Of a stretch of DNA of 64,000 nt, positions 49,766 through 61,200 are shown piece after piece. The DNA lies in NCBI GenBank assembly GCA_018136815.1, contig CM030931.1, positions 11,109,072 to 11,173,071 on the forward strand, in the 5' to 3' direction. The stretch is from Isochrysis galbana. Lineage: Eukaryota; Haptophyta; Isochrysidales; Isochrysidaceae. Positions within the stretch are counted from its first letter, which is position 1; each line of letters begins with the position of its first letter. Position numbers and translations under genes: made by a program. The notes under the pieces are model-generated. The model was not told where the DNA came from. It searched no databases and saw only the letters and a program-made list of their open reading frames with translations.

Positions 49766-50011
49766 CTGGGGAGAGTCACTGCGTGTTGAGAGGAAAGCGC
49801 GGGGGGGGGGGGGGGAAGCGTGATTAGCTTTGTTTCTCACGCATCACAGACCTCGCCATCCAAGATCAGCCGAACGACATCGTCGCCATCGAGGAAGAGG
49901 GGTGTGAGAAAAAGACGAAGAAGATGAAAACTCAACACGCATAGCTGGGGAGAGTCACTGCGTGTTGAGACGAAAGCGCGGGGGGGGGGGGGAAGCGTGA
50001 TTAGCTTTGTT
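49656..50011. repeat. Tandem duplication of the gene's 3' end
   Basis: Two copies, 49656-49834 and 49835-50011, nearly identical. Each contains the last codons, the stop and a G-run before AAGCGTGATTAGCTTTGTT. The G-runs differ by a few bases and one GA/AC difference lies before them, so the duplication is recent. Confidence 0.92.
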
Positions 50012-50101
50012 TTGTACCACTGTTGTTAATAACTAAAAAGAAAACAGATATGTTGAAAAACCACCTGGTCCTCTTTTGACGGAACGCGACTTAGACTCTC
50101 C

Positions 50102-50360
50102 TTGAGAGTCAGACATAGATCGCACGCCCTAGCCTGCTTTGGACAGCTTCTCGCTCTGACCAACCCCTCCTCCCCCTGGGCCCCCCTTTATCAGGAGCCC
50201 CCAGCCAGCTCCAGTCGACCGGCAGGGGCGCGAGAGCCAGCGAGTGAGAGGCAGGAGGGGTCAGGGCCAGCTGCGCCCCAGCCCTCACCCACCCCCTGAG
50301 CTTCGCTCCGAGGGGGGGGGCGTCGGCGCGCTCCATGGCAACTGACGATACAGTTAGTTG
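50102..50360 (-). mobile_element. MERA-family retroelement 5' fragment
   Basis: The minus strand begins with the subfamily hairpin CAACTAACTGTATCGTCAGT at 50360, then ATG at 50336 opening MERADAPPLGAKLRGWVRAG and continuing Pro/Ala-rich to 50109. No tail or TSD found. A sequence in common with the 55-kb element (CCAGCGAG, GTCGAC) lies inside. Confidence 0.65.
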
Positions 50361-51636
50361 AGAGGGAAAGGGTAAAAATAGGGGAAGAGGAGGAATGTCG
50401 TCCAAGTAGAACTTATACCACCCACGTGGGGGAAGTTGCCGAAAAAACCATCCAACCTGAGGTTGCAGCCTCTTATTAGGCAAGGCGCACACAGGCAGTG
50501 CTTTTATGCACTCAAGCTCGTAGCAGTCAAGCCATCTCGCTTCGCGCGGGAGGGGCGCACGGAGGGTAGAACGCTGCGCGCAGAAGCTACGTAGAAGCGT
50601 GGAGCAACGACATAGCAGATCGGCGCTTGCTTGCCTACAAGAACGTTTGGCCATCTTGCGAGAGTGGCACGGCGTGGCACCCGAGCCACGAAGCAGGGCG
50701 CGCAAACCAATCACGTACGCGCACTAGCAATCTTCATTTCCCGATGCCCCTACTAGCTGCAGCAGGGCCCACGCCTGTGGTGATCCATAGCGGTGCACTT
50801 GTAAGTCCACTCGAGCAGCCCCTGCGGCCCGCCGCTATGCCGACTAGCGTACTATTGCGACCGCTCGCTGGAGCACCGAGAGAAGGAGAGTCTCAAGAGT
50901 TCCAAAAGGTAAGACCACGGAAGGCGCGACAAGGCATGAGAGTAGAAGCGCATGCATGCAAAAGAGCACGAAGACGACCATGAGGAATACCGCGCGAGAA
51001 CCGAGAAGAAACCGCAGCCTTAGCATCGCACCGCTCACAACCTCGATTTGTCCTTGTACTCGCTGACTTGACAATATCCTTCCTTGCTCTCTTGGCATTT
51101 ACATGCACTGGCACGCCGCAGCGCATGCTGCTGACCGTCAACTTCGAGCGCCGGCGCCCAGGATCGGCGTGCAACAGCAGCAGCTCAGCTACATCAATTT
51201 CCCTAGGCTTCTCGCTCAGTATTCAGAGGCTACACAGATCTACTGCTGCGAATCCTCGTTCTTCCTGCTACTCTTGGCTCGGCCACACCGTTGTTGTTGT
51301 TGCTGCGCCTCTACTCGGCTCTAGTAAGAGAAGGCACATCGTCATGCACAGACTGAGACTGGCATCGTTCGAGGTTTAGCTGCTCGAAGCAGCACAATAG
51401 GCCAAGGCGCCTCCGTTTGGGGACGAGGAGTTGAGGTTGCGGGCTAGCGCAGCCGCATTTCATTCTATTGTGCAGCCTTCTCTCCTACCTTCCGACTCCT
51501 GTCCTTCAACTATTGAGCACGCGGCAGAACTATGTGCAGCAGCAGCACAGGTTTTGTTACTGTGCACCTACAGCATGGTACTCACTCCCTCATTCCCATC
51601 TTTCCTGAGGGTGGCTGTCAAGGATGATCCCAACCA
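50361..51636. other. Intergenic region
   Basis: No supported gene. Several ORFs on both strands lack protein-like composition. Confidence 0.4.
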
Positions 51637-52407
51637 TCATGGGGCAAAGGGCAACCGGCCACAACGTTTGGCATGAAGGACCGCCGCCATGTGACTGTCG
51701 ATCTGTCGTACTGCTTCCTCTGCAATGGTTGAGACAGTAGCCATCGCACCCATGCCCGAATCCCCGCATGCCAACACCTTGCTGACAGGTGCTATCACAT
51801 GCACACCACGCCCTCGCAGAGTCTCAAGATGTTCTGAAGTGATCCGTTGATGCCACATGAAGGTATTCATTGCTGGCGCTACCATGAAGGGTTTGCAAAT
51901 CGCATATCCGCCATAGGTGGCAGCGAGTGGCCGGGCGAAATCATCGTCAAGATCATAGTACCAGGCACGCACAACCGAGGTGAGAAGGGATCCACAGAGG
52001 CCAAGCGCGCAGCTCGCTAAGGTGTTTGCACACAGCGGCGCAATCAGCAGCAGAGAGTTCCGCTTGGCCAGCTCCACGTGCAAGACTGCATCCATGCCGA
52101 CTTCCCGGTAGGCATCCCACTCGTCCGAGTCGCGAAAGAGCTGGAGTGCTGGCTGCCCGGCGTGATCCCCTGACCGCCCGTGGGTGTCTACAAGCCTCGA
52201 GAGCTGCTCCCACGGCCTCTCTCCCCTGTACACAGAGTGAAGCAGCTTGAGCGCAGGCTCAGTGAGGACGAGATCAACGCTGACTCCGCTATCAAGCAAT
52301 GCCGCGCACAGCTCGGGAGTCTTCACCGCCGCCACGCTCCCCGAGACGCCGAGGCACACGCGCCGCGTAGGCCATCCGACGTCCGACTCGGCGCATGCCG
52401 AGGCCAT
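51637..52407 (-). CDS. PPCDC: Phosphopantothenoylcysteine decarboxylase
   Basis: 256 aa, single exon. An HFCD-fold flavoprotein that decarboxylates 4'-phosphopantothenoylcysteine to 4'-phosphopantetheine in coenzyme A synthesis (cytosol). Seen: FMN-binding VCLGVSGSVAAVKTPELCAA, the proposed catalytic His110 (AVLHVELAKR), LLIAPLCANTLASCALGLCG, the PAMN motif at 178-181 (APAMNTFMWHQRIT) and the substrate-clamp ACGDSGMGAMA with Cys214. These match eukaryotic HAL3/PPCDC enzymes in order and spacing. An insertion at about 60-100 (PWEQLSRLVDTHGRSGDHAG) is longer than usual. Confidence 0.93.
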   Translation of the reverse strand: MASACAESDVGWPTRRVCLGVSGSVAAVKTPELCAALLDSGVSVDLVLTEPALKLLHSVYRGERPWEQLSRLVDTHGRSGDHAGQPALQLFRDSDEWDAYREVGMDAVLHVELAKRNSLLLIAPLCANTLASCALGLCGSLLTSVVRAWYYDLDDDFARPLAATYGGYAICKPFMVAPAMNTFMWHQRITSEHLETLRGRGVHVIAPVSKVLACGDSGMGAMATVSTIAEEAVRQIDSHMAAVLHAKRCGRLPFAP

Positions 52408-52684
52408 CGGCCGCGGCCGGACAGGAGCGCCCGCTCTCTAATCTTATATGGGCAATACGTATTCACCGTATTTAGCGAGACCAGACACCCTGTGATAAAC
52501 ATTAAAAGAGGATATGCATGACGTAACCAACAAGCCAAGGTTTAGGCAAAACAAGCACTTTGTGCTCGCGCTCTCACCTAGCGAAGTTTGTCCTTACTTT
52601 TCAAGGACTCGTACTTCAAAGCGAAAGGTGCGGGCCATCAAAAGTCCCAGTGCACCACCCGAACACGGGGGAAAATTTACCCCC

Positions 52685-53960
52685 GCATAAAAAAATCTTA
52701 AAAAACTAGCCGCTACATGCACGGCGTGGGGCAGATTGCTAATGCTACTCCCAACTACCCTCCCTTTCCTATCACTCCCTTCCCCCCCCCCCCCCCCGTT
52801 GCCTTTCCTAGCAAATGGAGGGGGGGGGAGGCCGCGCGCGCTGCTTCGACCAGGGGCGTGAGATAGAGGGGGTAAGAGTGCGTGGAGTCCTTGTTCGGGT
52901 GTGTTTTCCCTCCCCCTTAGGGGTCGGTCCCTTGAAGAAAACTTTTTCCTAGCTCGGGGAGTTCAGGCTATATTTCTGATGCCTAGTTCGGTCGCTACTT
53001 TCGCCAAGTCATTAGAGATCTCCAAGTTAAAATCTTTATCTACTGAGTACAGCGGGGAGATCATCCTGCATCCTGCGCAGGTGCTTGTTACTCGGTCGGG
53101 GCGTGTAGCCCAAGTCGTTCTCTCTGAGCTTTAAGGCGTTGGAAGAAGCCCACCTTCGCCTTGACCAACCAATGGCACCTCGAGAATATGGCCCTTAGGA
53201 TGGTTGTCGTCGATCTCGCCTCGGCGTTGCCGTAGTGTACGGATAAAGGTACCCAGCTTTCTAGGACCAGTCCTAGAAACTAGGACGGACTTTGCTAGGT
53301 GAGAGCATGAGCATACCATGTTATTTTGTCCCAAACCTTGGCTATTGAGTTACCACATGCATGTCCTCATTAAATGTTCCAGGTGTACCTAGGCACCATT
53401 CCCTCAGCAACACCAAGTTTTGTGACGCGTTTATGCGTTTATGGGTCACCTGGTCGGAATTGCTACTTGTCCTAGAAACGGGAGAAATGGCTGATACCAC
53501 CCAATGGGGAGCTCTTCTACCCATGGTCCCCAGGAGATGAAATGTTGCTTTGACTGCCCTCTTTGAGACCTTCAGTGACCACCAAGCTTGGTTTTGTCAT
53601 CGAAGTGTCCAATCCGCTAGCCTACTGCTCCAAAAGGTCTAAAATAAAACTCCTCTGGTGCGAGCGGACGCCCAAGTGCAGCACCGCATGCTGAATGTGG
53701 TAGCAAAAGTGAGCAAAGGCAAGCTCCGCAGAGTTGGTCATGGGGAGAGCTAAGGTTGAATGGGATGTGGAGATGGTTTGCTTCAGGTGATGGGATGTCT
53801 CATAAGCTCACTATAAGCTATAATGGAGGCATGATCGGCAGAGTCCTAGAAATCCAAGAATTTTCTAGGACGTGGTCCTAGTTTCTAGGACGGAATTTTT
53901 TGTCCGTGTATGTTATAAAAATCCGTCAGTATGTATCTCCATGCCAAGATGCCTAGATAT
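52685..53960 (-). mobile_element. Decayed LINE-like copy interrupted by element B
   Basis: The minus-sense tail is the plus-strand AAAAAAATCTTAAAAAAC at 52686. Upstream in sense, about 53085-52975 reads, with frameshifts, ISPLYSVDKDFNLEISNDLA then KVATELGIRN, similar to the common RT ending. Beyond element B, 53960-53895 reads GILAWRYILTDFYNIHGQKI, matching the IIAWRYIISDFY segment of other copies. The tail differs from the MERA subfamily (CCGCTACATGCACGGCGTG), as at 27.06 kb. Confidence 0.6.
53261..53893 (+). mobile_element. Repeat element B, palindromic CTAGGAC ends
   Basis: 633 bp, inverted relative to element A (30426-31060). Ends: CTAGGACCAGTCCTAG...CTAGGACGG on the left and CTAGGACGTGGTCCTAG...CTAGGACGG on the right. 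The interior shares short landmarks with A in the same order. It sits inside a decayed LINE copy, whose RT fragments flank it on both sides. Confidence 0.7.
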
Positions 53961-54089
53961 CCCGAGGAGGGGTGCGGTCTGTCGACCTGGTAGCAGAACA
54001 GCCGCTGCACAAGGGCGACAAAATGAGATCGAGAGGGCGATGAGAGATCGGCTGCGACTCGGTTCACGAGATCGAGAGACGCGCCAGAT

Positions 54090-54797
54090 CGGCGCCGCAG
54101 CCCGCCCGTTTCACTTCTCGACCATGGGAAAGATAGGCGCTCTGCCAAGCTCGGAGCCACTCTGGGGAAGATCTATGGATATATGCTGCAGCTTGACGTC
54201 TATTACCGAGAGCCGATCGCCGGTGTGCCTGAGTCCCTGAGGAAGAAGCTGCATGCCATCTTTATGGCACGTTGGTCATACTTTCACGTTCCCGTCATGA
54301 CCGCTGCATATCGTTTCGAGCCAGAATTTTGTCGTAGGGATGTCGATTCAGATCAGATGGACGAACTGAAGACGGCCTTGAAGCAGATGTCCACGCCGGA
54401 GCACACCTATCCGGCCATGTTGGCTGAGCTTGCCGACTTCCAGGAAGCACTTAGCAGTGGATCTCATGATCTGAACGATGAGGTGGTGTTTTCTGACCGG
54501 GCCCGGCAGATGCCGTCTTACAAATGGGTTCGAATCTACTTATCCCATTGGCCTGCTTTGTGTTGGGCAGCGATGCGCCTGGTCGCGATGAATGGTTCTG
54601 CCTCCGGCTGTGAAAGCTCTTGGTCTGTAGAAGCTTGGATCCACTCCAAGAAACGCAACCGTTTGGGGCAGCTCACTGTTGAGAGGCTCGTGCGTGCTCA
54701 CACCAATTTGTTGTTGGAGGATTTGCTGGAAGATTGGGAGAGCGCGCTGCTGCCGTGGGAGTTGGAGATGATCGTCGACGAGCCCGAAGACGAGTAG
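54090..54797 (+). pseudogene. hAT-family transposase fragment
   Basis: The frame is open from about 54060 through the ATG at 54183 to a stop at 54797. It reads LLDHGKDRRSAKLGATLGKI, RKKLHAIFMARWSYFHVPVM and TAAYRFEPEF. The hAT C-terminal dimerisation region follows: WPALCWAAMRLVAMNGSASG, CESSWSVEAWIHSKKRNRL and LTVERLVRAHTNLLLEDL. In hAT enzymes this region holds the last catalytic Glu and the dimer interface. The N-terminal zinc finger and the first catalytic Asp residues are absent, so it is a relic. The CTGATGTTAGTACTGATGTA repeats at 54861-54905 are probably its terminal region. Confidence 0.7.
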
Positions 54798-54941
54798 ACG
54801 AGTAGTAGCAATATACTTGTTGTTAGTAGTTATGATGGGTTTTGTTTTTAGAGCGTATAAGCTGATGTTAGTACTGATGTAAGTACTGATGTGAGTGTAA
54901 GCTCCGCACGGACTGTAAGCTTACGCACTGACGGCCCATCC

Positions 54942-55318
54942 GGGGGCAGAGGAGGCTGGGGCTGGGCACTGCATGGCCTCGACACTCCTGAAGCAACTAA
55001 GTTTATACTTGGTTGACCCATGGGGGGGCACGAGCCCCCCCCTCTCTCCACTCCTCCCCTGCCATGGGGGAGGAACCACCCATCCTCCTGGCATGCCTGA
55101 TGGCTTGCCAGGAGGCCACTGCCTTACTGATCCACTCCCTTCCCCACAGGCTCGCCCCATTCGCCCATCCTGGCCCCTCGTGGCCAGCCCATTGCTCCAA
55201 CCCCCCCTCCCCTGGTCGACAGACAGACAGGTGCAGCGTGGGGGCTCCAGAGGCTCAGGAGCGCCAGCGAGGGGGAGGCAGGGGAGGCCAGGGCCCAGCC
55301 CCAGCCTCCTCTGCCCCC
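54942..55318. repeat. Inverted repeat pair around an element start
   Basis: GGGGGCAGAGGAGGCTGGGG at 54942 is the complement of 55299-55318. The 5' hairpin type CAACTAAGT...ACTTGGTTG lies at 54994-55015. The arrangement is composite, as in the 36-kb copy. Confidence 0.6.
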
Positions 55319-55751
55319 TGAGGTGGCCTCCAGGAGCCTCCAGGGGCCGCCAGAGGGCAGCTGGAGGCCTGCCGTAGGCGCGCCATCGCGCGTGCCGCAG
55401 GAGAGGGGAGAGAGAGCGCGGAGAAGGGGGGGGGGCGGAGCGAGAGCTCCGCCCACCGGAAAATCGGTAAGTCCCGCTCCTGTTTACAGGATAAGTCGGG
55501 ACAGAGTCGGCCGCCCACTCGGAGACACAGGAGGAAGGGGGGGAAAGATCACCGGGGGGAGGCGCGGGCCACCGGACCATATCTAAGCCCTTCACCTCTA
55601 TCCCCCTAGTAGTGTACGGGGGGAGCCGCCTGATGGCGGGGGGAGAAGGGCCGGGGGAATGGGGGTGTAGAAAGTATGCTACGTACTACGTGTAGTAGGT
55701 AGTGGTTCCATTCGCCGCGAGTGCGGTAAGAATATTAAAAGGTTTTTTTTT
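54994..55751 (+). mobile_element. Non-autonomous MERA-family element
   Basis: Plus-sense copy: hairpin start at 54994 and the tail CGCCGCGAGTGCGGTAAGAA then TATTAAAAGG with nine T at 55743-55751. About 758 bp, GC-rich, with no RT part. I found no target duplication, so one end may be rearranged. Confidence 0.55.
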
Positions 55752-55859
55752 CTTGGGCGGACGACGTGAACGGTGTGAATCCTCTGTGAATTCTCCCTTG
55801 CCCTTGTGTGAACCTGTTGGCCTCCACGAAACGTCTGGGGGGCGCCGTGCCCCCCCCCC

Positions 55860-56029
55860 TCCGCCTGTCCCCCCCTCGCCCCTCTCTCTCTCTCTCTCTC
55901 CCCTAGGATATTTTCTCTCTCCCTCTCTCTCCCTCTCTCTCTCCCCCCTAGGATATTCTCTCTCTTTCCCTCTCTCCCTCTCTCCCTCTCTCTCCCCCTA
56001 GGATACTCTCTCTCTCCCCCTTCCCACTC

Positions 56030-56106
<77 letters not shown>
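55860..56106. repeat. CT microsatellite and CCTAGGATA-spaced CT tracts
   Basis: Three CT tracts separated by CCCCTAGGATATTCTCTCTC-like spacers (55904, 55947, 55996), then uninterrupted CT 56032-56106. Confidence 0.93.
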
Positions 56107-56109
<3 letters not shown>

Positions 56110-56395
56110 CCCCCTCCCCCTCTCCATCTCCCTCTCTCCTCTTTTCTCTCTCCTCTCCGGCCCCCACCCCCGCCGCGCCCTCTTCTCCCGTTTGTCTCGC
56201 TGTACGGAAGGGAAGAGTCTGGACGGCTGCGGCGGGCAGCGGCACAGCAAGCCGACTGTGCCCTCCAGTGAGATCACAGAATGTTAAAGTAAAGAGGAAA
56301 AGACTTTATGAAGATTGTGGCACCCCTGAGAGTGTGTGGGTGACGAGCGAGAGAATGCCTGGAAACGACAAGAGAAGGAGGGGGGGGGGGGCAGG

Positions 56396-56398
<3 letters not shown>

Positions 56399-56475
<77 letters not shown>

Positions 56476-56530
56476 GGGAGAGAGAGGGAGAGAGAGGGAG
56501 TAGAGAGAGGGACGGAGAGAGAGAGAGAGA
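56399..56530. repeat. (GA)n microsatellite
   Basis: Pure GA to about 56466, then GAGGGA variants. A second GA/GACGGA tract spans 56745-56888, just before the HAD-like gene; here the purine strand is the coding strand. Confidence 0.95.
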
Positions 56531-56924
56531 AAGCCAAGCAGCCAGAGAGATCTATTGCTGTTCGCCCCTTCTTCTTTTTAGTGAGATGTGAGGTTTGGCT
56601 TCCCTGCCGATCGTTCTCTCGCTGCTACAGAGTCTCCTACACACACCTAACTTCTCCTTCTTCTTCTCTCTTCAGATATTGAAGAAATGATTCGAGCAGA
56701 AGAAGAATGAGGGAGCAGAGAAAACGAGGACGAGCGGAGAGGGGGGAGAGAGAGACGGAGAGAGAGACGGAGAGGGAGAGAGACGGAGAGAGAGAGAGGG
56801 AGAGAGAGAGAGAGAGACGGAGAGGGAGAGAGAGACAGAGAGAGAGAGAACGAGACGGAGAGAGAGAGGGAGGGGGGAGGGAGAGATAGAGGGAGCGATT
56901 GAGAGATCACAATTTCGTGCGAGG

Positions 56925-58102
56925 ATGGGTGAGAAGGTGATCTTCCTCGACATTGACGGTGTGATCTGCTGCAACATGGTGGGCCACCTCGAGGAGACCA
57001 AGCTGGCAGAGCTCAAGCGGATCGTGCAGCAGACAGGAGCCAAGGTGGGAAGAGATGGGAGGGGCGGGAGGGGGAGGTGGGTGGAGGGGGAGAAGGAGGG
57101 GGGAGGGGGGGAACGGGATGGGCGGGGAGTCGAGGTGAGAGTGGGAGGGGGCAAGGGAGAGGGGGCGAAGCAGGGAGGAAACAAAGCCAGGGAAGGCACA
57201 GGTTGAGTTGAGGGGCGTGACAGGTGAGGAAAGAGGAGGGCTTCGGCATCTGCACTTCGTCACCCTCATGTAGGCAGAGTGGTGACGCTCTCGCTGCGTT
57301 TTCACCTTCTTCTAAAAGCGCCTGCGCCAACCTGCTGACCGACCACATGCATTTCCCAATATGTCTGCAGGTCGTGCTCTCCACAGACTGGCGGCGGCAA
57401 GCCCACTTGAAACAGCAACTTCGCGAAGTACTTGCTCGGATGAACATCGACTGCATCGGAGCAACGCCGATGCGCGCCATGTTCCATCCTGTCCGACCGC
57501 TAGAAATCACCGCGTGGCTAGCGCGCTCGACGCACAGCATCACTGACTGGGTCGCGATCGATGACCGGGACCTCTTGCATGAAAATGGAGGCGCAGCACT
57601 CCAGGGCCACTTTGTGCGCACGCACCCCGCCTCTGGCTTGACATCAGCCCTCGCCGACAAGGCGATCAAGATTCTTCAGCGTGGCGGACCTCCAAGCAGT
57701 CCGCAGGCTCGGAGCCCGAGCTCGGCCGGCACATACGACCTATCATCCTTGCGCTCTACCCTACCGTCTCCAGCCACTCAGTCGCCTTCATTGTCTCCTC
57801 CCAGCGGACTGCATCGTCCGCCGCCCGGCAGTGCGAGCCTATCACCGGGGCGTTCTTCCGCCTTCTCGATCGACTCTGGCTGCGCGGCGAACATGCACGG
57901 TGGTGCCATCAGCAGCCCTCACAGCAGCTACACCTCTCCAAGTACGCCGGGATTCGGAGCGCGCTTGGACACGTACGGCAAGGTACCAGAATCGTTTGCG
58001 ACTCGTCACTCTATGCACGACTCGCAGCGCTATGCTCTTCGCACCCCAACGCGTAGCAGTCGACCCAACACCCCAGGCAGTATCTTTGCCAACCGGAGGT
58101 GA
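56925..58102 (+). CDS. HAD-superfamily protein (Swiss-army-knife HAD type)
   Basis: Exons 56925-57044 and 57371-58102, phase-0 GT-AG intron (AAG/GTGGGA...TGCAG/GTC), 283 aa. HAD motif I is KVIFLDIDGVICCN (Asp9, Asp11) and motif II is VVLSTDWRR across the junction. Motif IV is WVAIDDRDLLHENG. The residues between (HLKQQLREVLARMNIDCIGA, then TPMRAMFHPVRPLEITAWLA) match the HAD domain found in RNA-repair 'Swiss army knife' proteins. A phosphatase-type reaction is likely; substrate unknown. The C-terminal 120 residues are Ser/Pro/Thr-rich and disordered, with many SP/TP sites, suggesting kinase regulation. The intron is a purine-rich, repeat-like sequence. Confidence 0.85.
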
Positions 58103-58870
58103 CGCTCCGTGCACCTGAAGCGAGTGCGGCGCTGCTGCAGTCAGTACGTGCGACCTGATTGGCATGGCGATGGCTGAGGCGATCGGATCGCTTCGGTTAT
58201 CCCTGTCGACGGCAGCCCGTAGTGGCGTGTCAGCGTCCTTCCTCCAGCGTATCCGCTAGGCACCATTGTCAAGTATTGCTAGCACCATGTTTTATTCAGC
58301 GGAACAGCTATACCGCTTTCGCCAGCTCGATGACATGCCCCGTGGTACTGTGGCCGGTCGTTTCCTCACTCTGTGCGTACGTCACATCACAAACCAAGGT
58401 ACAGCTATCAGCTTGGCAGCTCACATCACGAGCAGCGTGCCGACGCATTCACAGCCGAGCCGTTCCGGCCGTCGACTTGAACGGACACTATGAGATAGGA
58501 CTTTTCGAGCCATTCTTGTGCTTCACGCACGGCTAGTCCACGGCGCGTTCTTGCATAAGCAGACGGGGCCAAGGCGCTAGCAACAGAACGGCCAAAGAGT
58601 CACGACTGTGCAAGCAAGTGACGACCGTTCATCTTTCGAGATGCTTCATTCAAGCCCGGCGAGCTAGAGCGGGCCGCGAATGAGTATGCGGTGCTCACCC
58701 AATATCATCTCGAGAAGATGATTTAGAGTCCATTTCGAGTTTGAATTGTGATCAGTAATCAAGAAGCTTGTCTAATCGCACGAGTTCCTAGACGGAAGTG
58801 TGTGGTCGGCGTGATGTGTAGCACAATAAATGCTTTGACATAGTTGCGACAAGTGCAAACACAACTGTAG
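58103..58870. other. 3' flank and intergenic region
   Basis: An ORF at 58159-58536 is not protein-like. A polyadenylation-like AATAAA lies at about 58826. Nothing else seen. Confidence 0.4.
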
Positions 58871-58925
58871 TATAATGGTAAAAAACCTTTAATTTTCTCT
58901 CACCTCGCACGCGGCTTTAACTTTG
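58871..58925 (-). mobile_element. Retroelement 3' tail
   Basis: The plus-strand AAAAAACCTTTAATTTTCTC then TCACCTCGCACGCGGC is the complement of the MERA-family tail. The extent of the attached element to the right is unclear (GC-rich, low complexity to about 59200). Confidence 0.6.
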
Positions 58926-59562
58926 GGGGGGGGGGCGCTTGTTTTTTGACGCGGGTGGCTCCTTCCCCAACGAGAAAGCGCGCGTGCGAAAAGCCGCTCT
59001 CTCCTGGCGCCGCCGCCGCCCCCCTCTCCTGGCGCCGCCGCCGCCTCCCTCTCTGGCGCGCCGCCTGCTCTTGCTCTGCGCACCGCCTGCCCCCCTTCTC
59101 CCTGCAGCGCCACCTGCCCTCCCCCCCCTCCCCTCCCCTTGACTCGCGGCCGAGAGCGGCGGCTCTGAGTCACACCACAGACGGACCGTCCACGAGAGGA
59201 CGAGAGAGAGAGATGGAGACGGAGTAACGGAGGGAGGCGGTTGTCGAGTCGAGCGGAGCCGGGCAGCGCTTTGTTTGAGCCGCCACTCCGTCGCGAGCGG
59301 CACCGGCGGCTAGCGCGGTGCTTTGGCCCTCCTCCCCGCCGGGAGTCGAGTGAATGAAATTCTGGATTAGGTCGGGAAACTCCATTTTTGGGTGTGGTGA
59401 ACTGCGGACGAACGGCGAACGGCGAACGAAAGCGAGATCAACTACAACTAGAACTATTCTAAGTAAGACTAAGAGTAAGAGTCATCTTCTCGAGATATCA
59501 TCTGCTAGTCAAAGCAAAGGTGGGATTCTTCCAACTTCCAACGCTTGAAGGCTCAGAGAGAG

Positions 59563-60050
59563 AAACTATTGTTATAGTTTTAGCGATGGAGCGCGCGCCG
59601 ACCGCTTCCACCTCCCAGCCCCCCGCCGCAACGACGCCCCATAGGGGCCGCCCCAAGCCGCCGGAGCCAAAGCGCTCGCAGCTCGCAGTAGCAGTAGCGG
59701 ACGCTATATGAAGGCCCAGATGGCGACAACCCCGAAGTAGCCCGACCAGAGGCCATAGCTGAACTTAATCGTAAAGTAGTAGATAAAAGACGCACGTTCT
59801 CGCCGGCCCCGTCTATAGCGGAAAAGATCATAAGGGCGGAAGAGCTTGTTACGAAGGTGCCGTTCCGTCAATTGTGGGACATCAGTCGAATTGAGCGATC
59901 AATTGCCGCCGCGGTAGGCGCGGCTCACGAAGAAGCGCCGAGGCAGACCGGCCCACTCGCCGCGGAGCACCGCGCGCGCACGTGCCGCAAGCGTCGGCGC
60001 GTCCGCGCGCGCGTACGACGGGTCGAGCTCCTCGTCGCCCGGCAGCATCC
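59563..60050 (+). mobile_element. MERA-family element, 5' part with broken ORF
   Basis: Hairpin AAACTATTGTTATAGTTT (59563-59580), then ATG at 59586: MERAPTASTSQPPAATTPHR, stopping at 59711. In the next frame coding-like sequence continues (from 59704: PDGDNPEVARPEAIAELNRK, APSIAEKIIRAEELVTKVPF, LWDISRIERSIAAAVGAAHE), so the ORF is frameshifted. It runs into the truncated copy of the 49-kb gene at about 60050. Confidence 0.6.
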
Positions 60051-60287
60051 TCGGAATACATCACGGCGGTCGCGTACGCTGAAACGAATCCCATGGTGCA
60101 AGTGCACCGAGCAGCTGGCAAACTCTACATGGAGAACAAGAAGGCCGTCCTCGCACGCGTCACGGACCTCGCCACCCAAGATCAGCCAAGCGACATCGTC
60201 GCCTGCCAGCAGAACGACATCGACAATAGGATCGAGGAAGAGGGATGTGAGAAAAAGACGAAGAAGATGAAAACTCAGCCCGCGTAG
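60051..60287 (+). pseudogene. 5'-truncated copy of the 49-kb unknown gene
   Basis: Reads EYITAVAYAETNPMVQVHRA, GKLYMENKKAVLARVTDLAT, an extra QQNDIDNR insertion, then EEEGCEKKTKKMKTQPA and stop. The first about 125 residues of the parent are missing and replaced by retroelement sequence. The 3' flank (G-run, GCGTGATTAGCTTTGTAT, and CCTCTTTTG...GACGGAACGCGACTT) is shared with the parent locus. It might be expressed as the tail of a chimeric ORF starting upstream (59857 or 59982). Confidence 0.7.
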
Positions 60288-60340
60288 CTGGGGGTTACCG
60301 CGTGTGTTGAGAGGGGGGGGGAGCGTGATTAGCTTTGTAT

Positions 60341-61200
60341 AATATTATCGTGGCTACCTAAAAAGAAAAAAAGCACATATGGATGACAAAAAAATCACCT
60401 GGCCCTCTTTTGTCTTTTGACGGAACGCGACTTGAAGCAATTTTTTCAAAGTAAAAGGTTCAAACCTAGACATGCCAACGGAGACATCCCGGCGATCCCC
60501 GGTTCTCCAATAAATAAGGAAGGAAGCGGGGAGAGGGGAAAGGGGAAGTGGTAGAGTAGGGAGGGTAGCTAGGAGTAGCACAAGCACTCAGCCACGAGCC
60601 GTGCGCCGTGCGAGTAGCGATTAGTTTTCAAGATTTTTTCTTTCACTACCACTACGCTATAAGATGTATAAGATCTAACATTCTACACTCTACATTCTAC
60701 GCCAGGCCGAGCTCGCGACATACATGTGCTTGACCGGTGACCGGTGAAACACCACCGACACGCCCATCACTCGTCTTTCTTTCCTCCTTCCTCCCGTCCT
60801 CACTCAAGTGCTCACGTGCAAGCGACACCGTGCCACAGCTCACGTGGATGTGCCACATCGTCATCGTCGAGTCTCCTGCATCCTCACAAACGGGAGTGAT
60901 CTACACCTCACGTGTCGGTTGTTTACGTGTTGGGCCGCCCGTCCCCGCCATTCCTCTTGTGGCACAAGGCAGCCTATTCGCCGCCGCATGCTACATGAAA
61001 AAATGAAATTGTGGCATTAAAATAATAAGGACATCACATTGGCTTTACGATTTTTAGGAAGTGCAGTCGCGGTGTAACTCTCGCAGACCTACCTTTCGGT
61101 GGTCTCCTTCACGGGCGCAGCCAAGCACGGACAAAGCAAAAGGACAACAAGCTGGAAGCATGTGGCAAAAGAAATGCGAGATTTGCACAAACGACCGTCA
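60341..61200. other. Intergenic region
   Basis: No supported gene. The short shared motif (60397-60432) is the only recognisable item. Confidence 0.4.

Noticed and set aside
58889-59303. Ala/Arg-rich minus ORFs beside the tail at 58871
   Set aside because: GC-rich low-complexity translation, no resemblance to the gag or RT parts.
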